Shown: positions 50,497-61,431 of the stretch, one piece after another
Layout of the letters: the number at the start of each line of letters is the position of its first letter
How positions within the stretch are numbered: the first letter of the stretch is position 1
NCBI RefSeq assembly: GCF_022701175.1
Contig: NZ_CP078088.1
Coordinates: 372,001-436,000, forward strand
Origin: Allobaculum sp. Allo2
Lineage (GTDB): Bacteria > Bacillota_I > Bacilli_A > Erysipelotrichales > Erysipelotrichaceae
Length of the DNA stretch: 64,000 bases
Direction of reading: 5' to 3'
Notes under the pieces: generated by a model
Databases searched by the model: none
What the model was told of the DNA's origin: nothing
What the model saw: the letters and a program-made list of their open reading frames with translations, nothing else
Made by a program: the position numbers and the translations under genes

Positions 50497-51514
50497 AGAG
50501 GCCGCATTCTGCTTCTGTCTGGATGCGTAGCCCGGTGCGCCCGGGTTGTAGAGAATCGTATCGGAAATGGCAGCAGCGGCTGCTGCGGCGGACTGTTCCA
50601 GGCGGGCGGAATCCTTAAGATACGAAAGATCGGTATCCGAGCTTAACAGTCCGAGATCGAGTTCAATCGCGTGCGCATTGGACATGGAAATCATCTGCAG
50701 GGGATAGTCGCGGGTAAAGACAATACCGCGATCGGGGAGCCAGGAAACCGTCGCGAAGTTTTCGACGATCCGGCTGGCGAGATCCTTAGCCATGTCATCG
50801 TCATCGTTGAGGATGATCTGAAAGCCGCTGGCGGAAGGGTCATCGCTGGCGTGCGCATGCAGAGAAATTACGTAATCGGCCTGCACGTCTTCCTGCTTCT
50901 GGATGCGGGCGGCCGTATCGTTCCAGTCGTTGCTGCCCTAAACGGGTATCGTCTTCACGGGTGAGGACAACGTGAAGATCGGGATTCTGCTTTTCAAGAT
51001 GGGCTTTGAGCTTTTTCGCGTAGTCGAGAACGATATTATTTTCCTGACTGCCGTCTTTGGCGCCGTCGCCAAGATCCGATCCGCCGTGACCGGCGTCAAT
51101 CAGAATGGTTTTCGCATTCTGACCGTCGGCTTCACGAATCGCAAAGCCGTAATCGTCTTTGGAAGAAGCGGCCGCTTTTCTGGCGGTTTCTTCGAGGGTC
51201 TCGCTCGTTTCGCTTCCCGTCTGCGTCGAAGCCGCATCGGCAGAATCCGATGAAGCGGAGACTTCCGTCTCTGCAGAGGATAAACCTTCCAACGCCTGAG
51301 CGCTCGAACGATCGCTCGAGGAACTGGAAGAAGCCGCGTCTGCGTTTTGCGGACTCTGGGCGAGGGCGGCAGTTGTGAAAGACGTCTGTGCATTCTTGCC
51401 GTTTTCAAAGGCGGAAGGGAACAGCGCGTATAAAGCGGTCGTTACCGCAAGCAGACCGAGTCCGTACAGGACGGCGGCCGCGGAACGTTTGAGTTTCAGT
51501 TTCTGTTTTGCCAT
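50488..51514 (-). CDS. N-acetylmuramoyl-L-alanine amidase (second of two)
   Basis: Paralogue of the preceding gene: N-terminal membrane segment (AAAVLYGLGLLAVTTALYAL), long Ser/Ala/Thr linker (about residues 55-120), then ILIDAGHGGSDLGDG and, after the break, ADYVISLHAHASDDPSASG and AHAIELDLGLLSS. Near 50938 TTTAGGGCAGC has one base too many or two too few; corrected reading gives LGSNDWNDTAARIQKQEDVQ. Length is about 342 aa. Not a copy of its neighbour in sequence beyond the catalytic fold. Its late catalytic region differs, so one may be specialised or weaker. Confidence 0.85.
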
Positions 51515-51730
51515 ACGGCCTTCCTCCTTTCCCGGTCTTTGCGCAGACGATCGTTATTCATGGCGGATATCAATGGATGGCGTCCGTCGACGTCCGCCGC
51601 GCGATACGTAATTCTATCACATCGTCCGACAGATTCCGATTTGAAAACAAAATTTACCAGAATTGGAAAAAACCGATACGTAAAGGATGATAGACATTTT
51701 ATAAAATCAGAGACGTGCGTTCACAGAAAA

Positions 51731-51751
51731 GAACGCCGTGATCAGGCGTTC
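51731..51751 (-). terminator. terminator overlapping yggS stop
   Basis: GAACGCC/GGCGTTC stem containing the corrected yggS stop, then TTTT on the minus strand. Confidence 0.7.
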
Positions 51752-52370
51752 TCAAAAGGGCCGTTCCAATGCGGACCATATTGCTTCCGCAGGCGATAGC
51801 CAGCTTGTAGTCATGGCTCATGCCCATGGACAGATACTCAAAATCGGGGCGGTTTGCCTTATGTTTTTCAAACAGGGAATGAAGCAGCGTGAACTCTTCC
51901 CGGTTGACTTCCTCGGGCTGATTGAGCGAGGCGATCGTCATCAGACCGCGTACGCGAACGTGCTCAAGCGTATCGCAGTACGCGAGCAGATCGTCCAGTT
52001 CTTCGGGCGGAAGGCCGGTTTTGGTTTCATCCGTTTTCGACACTTTCACTTCGATCAGAATGTCCTGGACCAGATTCTGCTTGGCGGCTTCCTTTTCAAT
52101 CTGCGCGGCCAGCTTTTTCGAATCCACGGATTCGATCATGGCGACTTTGCCGACAACGTATTTCACTTTGTTCGTCTGCAGATGGCCAATGATGTGCCAG
52201 GTATAGTTCGGATCGTATTTTTCAAGAAATTCCTGTACGCGGTTTTCGCCGAACGTGCGAACCCCGAGACGGTACTGTTCATCGACTTCTTCTTTGGAAT
52301 GCTTTTTCGTCACCGCAACGAGCGTGACCTTTGGATCGTTCAGACGTTCTTTAATCAGTTTTTCATTCAT
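51742..52370 (-). CDS. PLP homeostasis protein (YggS/PLPBP)
   Basis: Pyridoxal-phosphate-binding TIM-barrel protein with no catalytic role known, thought to balance PLP levels. LVAVTKKHSKEEV holds the PLP Lys, with RTFGENRVQEFLEK, HIIGHLQTNKVK and LSMGMSHDYKLAI. ATG 52370 follows AAGGACTCTCGTT. Near 51756 CCCTTTTG needs a T; the product then ends ALFENA at 51742-51744, 210 aa, the normal size. Confidence 0.93.
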
Positions 52371-52597
52371 AACGAGAGTCCTTCTTTAAACGGTATCCAG
52401 AACGGCGAAAAATCAAATCGTTGTTTTCAAATCGTCTGGAGTACCTGCGTCCCTTATTGTATACCGAATTGCAGAACCGGCAGAGCAGGGAAAGACCGGC
52501 CCAGATTGCAGAGCATGCAGGCGGCAGACCTTCTGCCAAAAAGGCGACAGTACCGTCAGAATACGAGAAGATAATAGAAGAAAAAGGAGGTGCGCAG

Positions 52598-53007
52598 ATG
52601 CAGCACGAATGTAAAGTGACCGTACTGGAAACCAAAGTGTTTCCAGAGCTTCAGCAGCAGTATCTGGCCAATCCAAAGTCCGGACCGTGTCCGTTTTTAA
52701 GCCCGGCGATACGTTTGTTCTCAAGCGGACGGAAAAACAGGACGATTTTTACCATCTCATGAACGGCAGGTTTTGCGGAGAAGCGTGGGATGCCATCAGC
52801 CGCTACATTTCCGCGGCTTTGCAGGGCGGATCGATCATGTATAAATGGACGAACGATGAGCGGATGATGATCGCCTGCTGCAACGACGGCACGCGGCCGG
52901 TGATTTTCAAGATTGAACGGATCGATATTCCGGAAACAGAAGAAGAAAAAGAATGGCTGGAAAAGCAGGACTTTTCCAACCGCGCCCAGGACGCCTATAC
53001 CGGCTGA
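52598..53007 (+). CDS. TIGR04076 family protein
   Basis: Small uncharacterised family. MQHECKVTVLETKVFPELQQQYLANP leads to CPVFKPGDTFVLKR, then FCGEAWDAISRYISAALQGG and CCNDGTRPVIFKIERI. The conserved Cys residues suggest metal binding or redox, but no function is known. ATG 52598 follows GGAGGTGCGCAG. One frame break near 52690. Restored length is about 137 aa. It stands alone, divergent from yggS and convergent with the SRAP gene. Confidence 0.8.
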
Positions 53008-53246
53008 GTTTCGAATCATCCGTTTTCAAGCCGATCGGTGCGTCCATACAGTCGGAATGGTTTGAGATCTGGAGTTCTGGCGGAAGGTTTTGCCAGCGCG
53101 ACCGGATCTCTTTTTCTTTTCCGGAGAGCAGCTGCCGCTCTTATCCTTCCAGACCGGGATTAAGGAAAGATGAAACGATTCTTTTCCTGGGGTAAGAACG
53201 GTTGAAAGAAGCGGCTGAAAAGATCGGTTGAAAAGCGGTTCAAAAA

Positions 53247-53265
53247 GACGCCGGTCTGCGGCGTC
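53247..53265 (-). terminator. terminator after SRAP gene
   Basis: GACGCC/GGCGTC stem with a seven-base loop, followed by TTTTT on the minus strand, 23 nt past the stop. Confidence 0.75.
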
Positions 53266-53287
53266 AGAATGTTCTAAACGAGAAAAT

Positions 53288-53859
53288 TTAAAAAAGCGTA
53301 AGCGGCTCTTCTGGAAGAATTGCATGCAGAGCGGGCGAAGCGTTCTGGCCCAGAATGGCGCTTTGTGCGGAATCGAGGACCCAGGCGGGCACCTGATCTT
53401 CCTGCAGAATGACCGGCATGCGATGGTGATAGGGTGCCACGCTTTCATTGGCATCCTGTGTGAGAATGATGAACTGATCATCGAGGGCCAGCGCGGCCAG
53501 ATACAGAACGCGCCCGGGTTCATCAAAGGTGATTTTTCCTTATCCGGTGTCCATTCGTAAAACGCAGTGGCCGGAACGGCAACGCGATTCGATCTCCAGG
53601 CGCGCGCAAACAGGGGCTTGGACGACGCGGTTTCCAGACGCGCATTGAAAATACGGCGATTCATGGAAGACGAGGCAAAGCCAAACGTCATTACGGAAAG
53701 ATTCAGCGCCTGGTCTCTGGCGCAGACGGCGATCGTTCGGGCGGAAGGATAAATCACATGCGGATGCAGATCGAGCTCGATCTCCTCCCAGTGTTCCCTG
53801 GGCACCAGATGACGCAGAGAATCTACGATTTCTTCGCTGACTAGAAACTGACCGCACAT
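53288..53859 (-). CDS. SRAP-domain protein (HMCES/YedK-like)
   Basis: Shields abasic sites in single-stranded DNA by crosslinking through Cys2. MCGQFLVSEEIVD gives Cys2 after Met removal; RIFNARLETA and RVAVPATAFYEW (active Glu) and APYHHRMPVIL (His) are the other catalytic parts. I choose ATG 53859 because Cys2 must follow the initiator and because GAGG is 7 nt upstream; ATG 53865 would add MC. Near 53530 GAAAAATC needs an extra A; then FDEPGRVLYLAALAL to a stop at 53288. Restored length is about 190 aa. Confidence 0.92.
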
Positions 53860-54024
53860 ACACATTCCTCTTTTCTTTTTCTGTCCTTCTGCCCGCCAGG
53901 CAAAACAGCGCTCTGTCTGCGGCAAAACGGGCAGAATGGCTTCCTGTCCTGATTGTAGCAAACCCCGGATTTCCTTTGTAAAGCCGGGCCTGCGTTTTGG
54001 CCGATCGTCAGAGCTTGCGCCGCT

Positions 54025-54033
54025 TGATACAAT
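54025..54033 (+). promoter_or_regulatory. possible extended -10 promoter for tmk-holB-ricT-rsmI
   Basis: TGATACAAT at 54025-54033 (extended -10 with TACAAT), 130 nt before the tmk ATG. No clear -35. The gap 53860-54163 has nothing else. Confidence 0.4.
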
Positions 54034-54163
54034 AGGAAAAGCGGATTTCGACTGCAGAGCGTTTTGTATCTGCAAAAGCAAAGATGCGAAATCAAGAATA
54101 TGTAGAGAAAACCATATAGAAAACAGAGCGAAAAAGGAAAGCAGCGCTCGGGGAGGAAAGAGG

Positions 54164-54813
54164 ATGAAAAAGCCAGAAGGAAGCAAAGGCATCATGATCG
54201 CCTTTGAAGGCAGCGACGGAGCGGGGAAAAGCACTGCGATGGCGCATGTCTATGAAGAACTTTTGAAACGCGGCCTTCCCGTCATCACTACCCGCGAGCC
54301 GGGCGGATCGCCGCTCTCGGAACAAATCCGGAACATTCTGCTCGATCCCGAAAATGAAGTGGATCCGAAAACCGAAGCGCTTCTGTACGCCGCCAGCCGC
54401 CGCCAGCATCTGGTTTCCACCATTTTGCCAGCTTTGGAAGAAGGCAAAATCGTGCTTTGCGACCGGTTTCTGGATTCGTCGATCGCCTATCAGGGCTTTG
54501 GACGCGATCTGAATGCGAAGACGATTGAACATCTCAATGATTTTGGTCTGGAAGGCTTCCGGCCGGACGCGACGCTCTTTTTGAACTCGATCGGGAAACA
54601 TCCGCAAAGCGGATTAACCTGCGCGGCAATCTGAACCGTCTCGATCAGGAAAAGGAAGCGTTTTTCTCCCGGGTAGCCGACGGATTTGAAGCCATTCTCA
54701 AAACGCATCCCGAATATTGCCGCATTGACGCGTCGGGGTCGATCGAAGACGTAGCAAATCAGACGATGAAGCAGGTAGACCGTCTTCTCGAAGAGGCCGG
54801 CTATGGTCGATAA
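54164..54813 (+). CDS. tmk: thymidylate kinase
   Basis: Converts dTMP to dTDP. P-loop FEGSDGAGKSTAM, REPGGSPLSEQIR, CDRFLDSSIAYQGFGR are clear. ATG 54164 follows GGGAGGAAAGAGG. Near 54588 AACTCGATCGGGAAAC carries a frame break; corrected, LDREEAKRRINLRGN-like LID sequence and IEDVANQTMKQVDRLLEEAGYGR follow to a stop at 54811-54813. Restored length is about 217 aa. Overlaps holB by 11 nt, first of the tmk-holB-ricT-rsmI operon. Confidence 0.94.
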
Positions 54814-55861
54814 GAAAAAGCTGAAGGAACGCCAGCCGGTCGCATGGAAAATTCTTTCCAATGCCCTGAAAAGCGGACGCATTTCGCACGCCTACATGTT
54901 TTATGGACAGAAAAACCCGGATCAGAGCCGGCTGGCTCTGCTGTTTGCGCAGTCGATGAACTGCGAACATCCTGATGAAGACGGGATTGCCTGCCAGAAC
55001 TGCGAAACCTGTCAGCTGATCGCCCGAGACATGTATCCGGACTTTTTCTGGCTGCATCCCGGCGGTCTGCAGGCGCGCAAGCCGCTGACGCGAAAGGAAC
55101 TCGACGCCTGGTGGAAAACCAACGCGGTTCCCAGCGAACAGAAAACGAGCTGGAGACTGCGCAAAGAAGACATTCTGCGTCTGCAGGATACATTTGCCAC
55201 CTCGAGCGGGACGGACGCCCGACGACAGGTTTATATTATTGAACAGTACGAACAGGCGACCGCTTCCGCGTCCAATACGCTTCTGAAATTTCTTGAAGAG
55301 CCCAAGGACGGGCTGACCGGCATCCTGTGTACAAGCGCGATCAATACCGTACTGCCGACGATCGTTTCCCGCTGTCAGCTGATCCCCATGCGGCCGCCTG
55401 CACGAGCGGCACTCGAAGCGGAAATTGCCGAAATAATCGACGATCCCGAAATTGTGGCGATTCTCGCCCGGGCCGGCTACGGTCCGGACAGTCTGGAAGC
55501 GCTCCTGGAAAACGAAGCGCTGTTTGAACTGCGCGATGCGGCGAAGGAATACTGGCCGCAGCGAACTTCGCATTCCGCCATTGTGCGTCTGGAATGCGGC
55601 GTCTTTTCCAAAAGCGGATTTCCCACCCGGGAAGCGGCCGCCTTTTTCCTGCACGGCCTGCTTTACTTTCTGGAGCAGGAGCAGACGGAACAGGCGGATC
55701 GTCTCGAAGAGCGCTCAACGCTTGTCGAAGCGCTCGACGCCCTGCGTCAGCCGCTCGACCCTGTTCTTCTGATCGAACGCGTTGCCCGCGATCTGCGCAA
55801 AGAAGCGCTCAGAAAACAAAGACGCTCAACCGGCATCCTGCAGCAGGATGCATATCCTTAG
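54803..55861 (+). CDS. holB: DNA polymerase III delta' subunit
   Basis: Clamp-loader subunit. KILSNALKSGRISHAYMFYG, MNCEHPDEDGIACQNCETC (zinc), VYIIEQYEQATASASNTLLKFLEEP and IVSRCQLIPM are normal for HolB; the P-loop is degenerate as expected for delta'. ATG 54803 overlaps tmk. 352 aa without frame break, one of few long intact genes here. Followed after 141 bp by ricT. Confidence 0.94.
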   Translation: MVDKKKLKERQPVAWKILSNALKSGRISHAYMFYGQKNPDQSRLALLFAQSMNCEHPDEDGIACQNCETCQLIARDMYPDFFWLHPGGLQARKPLTRKELDAWWKTNAVPSEQKTSWRLRKEDILRLQDTFATSSGTDARRQVYIIEQYEQATASASNTLLKFLEEPKDGLTGILCTSAINTVLPTIVSRCQLIPMRPPARAALEAEIAEIIDDPEIVAILARAGYGPDSLEALLENEALFELRDAAKEYWPQRTSHSAIVRLECGVFSKSGFPTREAAAFFLHGLLYFLEQEQTEQADRLEERSTLVEALDALRQPLDPVLLIERVARDLRKEALRKQRRSTGILQQDAYP

Positions 55862-56002
55862 AAATTTCAGCCGCCGTTTTGCATGTTCACGCAAAACCGG
55901 GCGGCTTCTCCATAGATTGGAACGGACGCTGTCGATCTTTCTTTGAGAGAAAATCAAAATCGATCGAAACCCGTCTGCTTCCTTAGAAAGGCAAGACGAA
56001 TT

Positions 56003-56880
56003 ATGTCGAAACCATCCAGTGCCGCCAAGCCGGCATCGAATACGAAAACTTACCCTTTCATGGTGTATATCCAGTTTGACGGATCCAAGAAGGTGTATAC
56101 CTTCGGAACGACAATGGAACATCGAACTGGTGAAGCGGTCGTTGTGGAAACGGTTCGCGGTCAGGAAATCGGTACGGTCTATGTACCGTCGATGCCCTTT
56201 GACGCGTCCAAAGTCCAGGGCGACTTAAAGGCATCGTCCGCCGCGCCACGCCGGAAGACCTGCACCAGAAAGCTGAAAATGAAGAAGAAGCACGCAAATC
56301 CTTTGAGATCTGTGCCAAAGCCATCGAGCGCCTCAAGCTCGACATGCATCTGATTTCCTGCGAGTATACCCTTGATCGCTCCAAAGTGATTTTTACGTAC
56401 GTCAGCGAAGATCGCGTCGATTTCCGCGGTCTGCTCAAAGAGCTCGCCGGATGCATCAGCGGCCGGATTGAACTGCGCCAGGTCGGCCCCCGCAACAAAG
56501 CCAAACTGGTCGGCGGCATCGGCAGTTGCGGCATGGAATGCTGCTGCAGCCGGTTCATGAGCGACTTTGATACTGTGTCCATCAACATGGCGAAAAACCA
56601 GCTGCTCGCGCTCAATATTTCCAAACTGTCTGGACAGTGCGGCAAGCTGAAGTGCTGTCTGCGTTTTGAAAACGAAGCCTATTGCGAGCTGCGCAAAAAC
56701 CTGCCGAAGCTGAATTCCCAGATCGAATACAACGGAAATCGCTATCGGATCAGCTCGATGAACGTGCTTCAGAAACAAGCCAAGCTTGAAAACCGGGAAG
56801 AAACGCTGTTTGTCTCCTTTGACGAACTGTTCCCGGCAAGAAAGGCAGAACATGAATCGACAGAAAAGCTTCCAGAATGA
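56003..56880 (+). CDS. ricT: PSP1-domain protein RicT/YaaT
   Basis: Member of the Y-complex in Bacillus (with YlbF and YmcA) that affects RNase Y and mRNA processing. The PSP1 core shows VQGDLKGIVRRATPEDLHQK, FTYVSEDRVDFRGLLKELA and Cys-rich CGMECCCSRF and CGKLKCCLRFE, which bind Fe-S in Bacillus. ATG 56003 has AAAGG 12 nt upstream. One frame break near 56228. Restored length is about 292 aa. Between holB and rsmI, the usual Firmicute order. Partners YlbF/YmcA are not in this window. Confidence 0.93.
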
Positions 56881-57717
56881 AAATGGACCAGCCGTCTATC
56901 TGGTCCCGACCCCGATCGGCAATCTTTCGGAAATTTCTCCTCGCCAGAAAGAGGCGCTGGAAAACGCCGATGTGATCGCGTGTGAAGATACGCGCAATTC
57001 CGGCCTTCTTCTGAAATCGATCGGAATTCACAAACCGCTGATCGCGCATCATGAATACAACGCGCATACGAGTTCGACCGGCATTTTAAAGCTGCTTGAA
57101 GAAGGAAAGAAAGTCGCCGTCATTTCCGATGCCGGCTATCCGCTCATTTCGGATCCGGGCAGTGAACTCGTCCGGCTCGCTTCCCAGGCCGGCTATCCGG
57201 TCATTCCCGTTTCCGGAAGCAATGCGGCGTTAAACGCGCTGGTGGCCTCCGGCCTGGAAACCTCTCATTTCCTCTTTTACGGATTTCTGGATGCGAAAAG
57301 CGTTCGCCGGAAAAAGGAACTCGAAAGTCTGAAGTCCCTGCCGTATACGGTAATTTTTACGAAGCGCCGCACCGCATTGAAAAAATGCTGGAAGACGTAA
57401 AGGAAGTCTTTGGCGACCGGCAGATCTGTCTGGCCAGAGAACTGACCAAGCTGCACGAAGAGTTCCTGCGCGGCACGATTTCCGAAATTCTCCCGCTGGT
57501 TTCCCAGCTGAAAGGAGAAATGGTCGTAGTCGTACAGGGCTGCCCGCAGCAGACTGACCGTTCTTTTGAAGAAACGGTTCGCATGGCGTCTGAACTGGCG
57601 GCCTCGGGCATCAAGCCCAAACAGGCAGCCGCTAAAGCCAGCGAAGAAAGCGGCTTTTCCAAAAACGAGGTGTATCAGGAAATGATGCGCCAGAAAAAGG
57701 AACAGGAAGAGCAGTAA
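56852..57717 (+). CDS. rsmI: 16S rRNA 2'-O-ribose methyltransferase RsmI
   Basis: Methylates C1402 ribose. VYLVPTPIGNLSEISPR, ACEDTRNSGLLLK, SDAGYPLISDPG and PVSGSNAALNALV are the tetrapyrrole-methylase-fold motifs. ATG 56852 follows AAAGGCAGAAC and lies inside the 3' end of ricT (29-nt overlap). Near 57358 ATTTTTACG needs an extra T (FYEAPHRIEKMLEDV). Restored length is about 289 aa. Last gene of the operon. Confidence 0.95.
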
Positions 57718-57737
57718 AACCCATTCTTAAACAAACG

Positions 57738-57770
57738 AGGCTGATTTCAAAACCAGAAATCAGCCTTTTC
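57738..57770 (+). terminator. terminator after rsmI
   Basis: Stem AGGCTGATTTC with GAAATCAGCCT, seven-base loop, followed by TTTTC, 20 nt past the stop. Confidence 0.88.
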
Positions 57771-57908
57771 TATATACCGGCATACCGGCCGGTTCGAAGA
57801 AAATTCCGACGCGCAAGGCGATGTTCATACAGCTCAATCCGGTCTGGAAAAAGCGGAATTTTGGGCTTGTCTAAAGGATTTGTTGTGCACAATATGAGCA
57901 CATTCAAA

Positions 57909-57937
57909 TTGACATTTGCGTGAAAAATGGAATAATG
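57909..57937 (+). promoter_or_regulatory. promoter upstream of uvrA
   Basis: Perfect TTGACA (57909-57914), then AATAAT or ATAATG at 57931-57937 (spacer 16-17). It lies 390 nt before uvrA, and a 10-bp palindrome TTGTGCACAA (57883-57892) precedes it. The leader 57940-58325 has no convincing small gene. Confidence 0.6.
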
Positions 57938-58325
57938 AAAAGCTGGATTATACGCTTTTACAGGCTGCAGGCAGATCGCAGGAAATTCTGCGTTTTTGCT
58001 CAAGGAAGAATCCAGAAATTACGAAAACGAAACCAGACGATACAAAATAAAGAAGCCGGCCCTCTTAACCATTCTCCAAAACAGAAAAGACGCCGTATGC
58101 GGATCCGCCAGACCATACCCGCTTTGGGGCAGCGTCCAGAGATCCTTTTTGAAATCATTTATCGGCACGACATTTTGTCCGTGCCAAAATCATGAAAAGT
58201 TTAAAAGGCGCAGGCTTTGTGCTTTTCCAAATCCAGAGCCGGGCGCTACACTCCAGTTTCAGACAGAAATACAAAATCGAAATACATACACAAACCGAAC
58301 AGAAAAACAGAAAGAAGGGATCAAC

Positions 58326-61207
58326 ATGGACTCTGTTATTCACATTCAGGGAGCCAGAGAAAACAACCTGAAAAACATTTCTCTCGATCTTCCCAAAAAC
58401 AAGCTCATTATCATGACCGGCGTTTCCGGAAGCGGTAAGACTTCGCTGGCTTTCGATACGATTTATGCGGAGGGCCAGCGCCGCTATATGGAATCCCTGT
58501 CCTCTTATGCCCGCCAGTTTCTCGGCAATTCTGAAAAGCCGGATGTCGATCAGATTGACGGTCTTTCTCCTGCTATTGCTATCGATCAGAAAACGACTTC
58601 GCACAACCCGCGTTCGACCGTAGGCACGGTAACGGAAATTTACGACTACCTGCGTCTGCTGTACGCGCGCATCGGCGTGCCGTACTGCCCGGAACACGGC
58701 GAACCGATTACCGGCCAGACGGTTACCGAGATGGTAGACCAGGTTATGCTTCTGCCCGACGGCACCCGCACGACCGTTCTCGCTCCGATTGCCCGCGACA
58801 AGAAGGGCACGTTCAAGGACACATTTGCCAAACTGATGAAAGACGGTTTTCTGCGTGCCCGAGTTGATGGGGAAATCCGTCTGATCGAAGAACTCGAACC
58901 GCTGGGAAAAATAAGAAGCACACGATTGAAGTTGTTGTCGACCGAATCATTAAAGGCAATAACCGCGGCCGCTACTACGATTCCATCAATACGGCGCTCA
59001 ATCTCGGCGAAGGCATGGCGGCGGTCATGACGCCGGACGATACGCTGCTCTTTTCCTCGAGCTACGCGTGCAAAATCTGCGGTTTTACCGTACCGAAACT
59101 CGAACCGCGTCTGTTTTCCTTCAACGCGCCGATGGGCGCGTGCCCGGAATGCAAGGGCATCGGCGTCATCCAGAAAGTCGATCTGGATCTTCTGATTCCG
59201 GATAAGAAAAAGACGCTGAATGAAGGCGGCGTCGCCTACTTTAAAAACATTGCCGGCTCGTCCAACCAGGAATGGCAGCGCTTTGTGGCGCTGTGCGACC
59301 ATTTCGGCATCAATATGGACAAGCCGATCAGCAAGCTGACGAAAAAGGAACTCGACATCGTTCTCCACGGTTCGGACGAACCGGTGTCCTACACTATCGT
59401 CAACAATAAAGGCCTGACCCGCGAATACAACGAGCCGATCGAGGGCGTAGCGGATCTGATTGAACGCCGCTATCTCGAAACGGGATCGGCCTGGTCGAGA
59501 GACTGGTACGAAACGTTCCTGGGCGAAGCGGTGTGCCCGACCTGCCACGGCGCCCGTCTGAACGATCAGGTTCTGGCGGTACGCATCGGCGGCAAGAACA
59601 TTTACGAATGGACCCAGATGTCGGTTGTGGAAGCCATCGACTTCATCGAACATCTCGAACTGACCCCGGCGCAGCGCAAAATTGCGGAACTCGGTCTGAA
59701 TGAAATCAAAAACCGTCTGACGTTTCTGAAAAATGTCGGTCTGACGTATCTGACGCTCGACCGTCTGGCGTCGACTCTTTCCGGCGGCGAAAGCCAGCGT
59801 ATTCGTCTGGCCACCCAGATTGGTTCCCGTCTGACCGGTGTCATGTACGTTCTCGACGAACCGTCGATCGGTCTGCACCAGCGCGACAACGACCGTCTGA
59901 TTCAGTCGATGAAGGAAATGCGCGATCTGGGCAACACCCTGATCGTTGTCGAACACGATGAAGATACGATGCGCGCCAGCGACTATATCGTGGACATCGG
60001 CCCAGGCGCCGGCGTGCACGGTGGGGAAGTCGTCGCCTGCGGTACGCCGGAACAGGTCATGGCCAACGAAAACTCCATTACCGGCCGCTATCTGTCCGGC
60101 AAGGAGAAAATTCCGTATCCGGCTGTGCGCCGCAAAGGCAGCGGCAAATCGCTGGATGTCATCGATGCCACCCATAACAACCTCCAGCACGTGAACGCCT
60201 CGTTCCCGCTCGGAACATTTACGGTTGTCACCGGCGTTTCGGGTTCCGGCAAATCGTCGCTCGTAACTGAAGTTCTCACCCACGGCATCCAGCATCATTT
60301 AGGAAAAGTCCGTGTAAAACCCGGTCAGGCAAAGGAAATACGCGGTCTTGAGGAAATCGACAAGCTGATCGAGATTTCGCAGGAGCCGATCGGCCGTACC
60401 CCGCGTTCCAATCCGGCGACGTATGTCGGCGTCTTTGACGATATCCGCGACCTGTTCGCACAGACGCGCGAAGCCAAACTGCTCGGTTTCACCAAATCGC
60501 AGTTTTCCTTCAACGTCAAAGGCGGACGCTGCGAAGCGTGTCAGGGCGACGGTACCCGCAAGATTTCGATGCACTTCCTGCCCGACGTCTATGTCGAATG
60601 CGACATTTGTCACGGCAAGCGCTATAACGAAGAAACGCTTCAGGTAAAGTACAAGGACAAAACGATTTCCGACGTTCTGGAAATGACGGTGGAAGAAGCC
60701 ATTGAATTTTTCCAGCCGATTTCCCGCATCCGTCACAAGCTGCAGACGCTGGCGGATGTCGGTCTGTCCTACGTCAAGCTCGGCCAGTCGGCGACCACCC
60801 TGTCCGGCGGGGAAGCACAGCGTGTCAAGCTGGCGAGCGAACTGCAGAAAAAGCCGACCGGCAAGACGGTCTTTGTTCTCGATGAGCCGACGACCGGTCT
60901 GCATTCGAGCGATGTCCGCAAGCTGATCGAAGTGCTGCAGCGTCTGGTCGACGGCGGCAATACGGTCATCGTCATCGAACACAATCTCGACGTCATTAAA
61001 AACGCGGACTATATTCTTGATCTCGGTCCGGAAGGCGGTGCCGGCGGCGGTACGATTATCGCCAAGGGAACCCCGGAAGAAATTGCGGCCTGCCCGAACA
61101 GCTTTACCGGTCAGTATCTCGCCCCGCTGCTTACCGGCGGCGAAGCCGAAGCCTATACGAAATGGAAAGGCTTTGAAGACGAGAAGGAAAGCAAAACCGA
61201 AGAATAA
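58326..61207 (+). CDS. uvrA: excinuclease ABC subunit A
   Basis: Damage-sensing ATPase of nucleotide excision repair. First Walker [15 protein letters not shown], zinc module CPECKGIG, signatures [12 protein letters not shown] and [12 protein letters not shown], second Walker [12 protein letters not shown] and second zinc motif CEACQGDG ... [10 protein letters not shown], Walker [16 protein letters not shown] 58326 follows GAAGGGATCAAC. One frame break near 58910 (after PLGKIRS-like reading; corrected [13 protein letters not shown]). Restored length is about 961 aa, normal. uvrB and uvrC are not in this window. Confidence 0.97.
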
Positions 61208-61296
61208 AGAACCAAAACGCAAATCGGAAAAATCATCCGAAGAGCTTAAATACCGAAAAACGAAAAATCCAAAATAGCAGAAGAAATTCGAATCCA

Positions 61297-61345
61297 GAGC
61301 AACAGCTTAAGGAAAAAGTTCCTCGAGCTGCTGCTTTTTCTGCCT
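61297..61345 (+). terminator. terminator after uvrA
   Basis: Long hairpin: AGCAACAGCT pairs AGCTGCTGCT with one mismatch, inner AGGAA/TTCCT, then TTTTT. About 90 nt past the stop. Confidence 0.85.
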
Positions 61346-61431
61346 TTCAACGAGGAAGAAAAGGCAACGGACGGTTGCTTGAGCCTCATACGGGCTTCCC
61401 GCATACTGAATGCAGGAAAAGAGGTACGCAA

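Noticed and set aside
57996..58325. N-terminal extension of uvrA by 110 codons
   Set aside because: The frame is open upstream, but ATG 58326 has a good ribosome site and the standard UvrA start; the extension has no family similarity.
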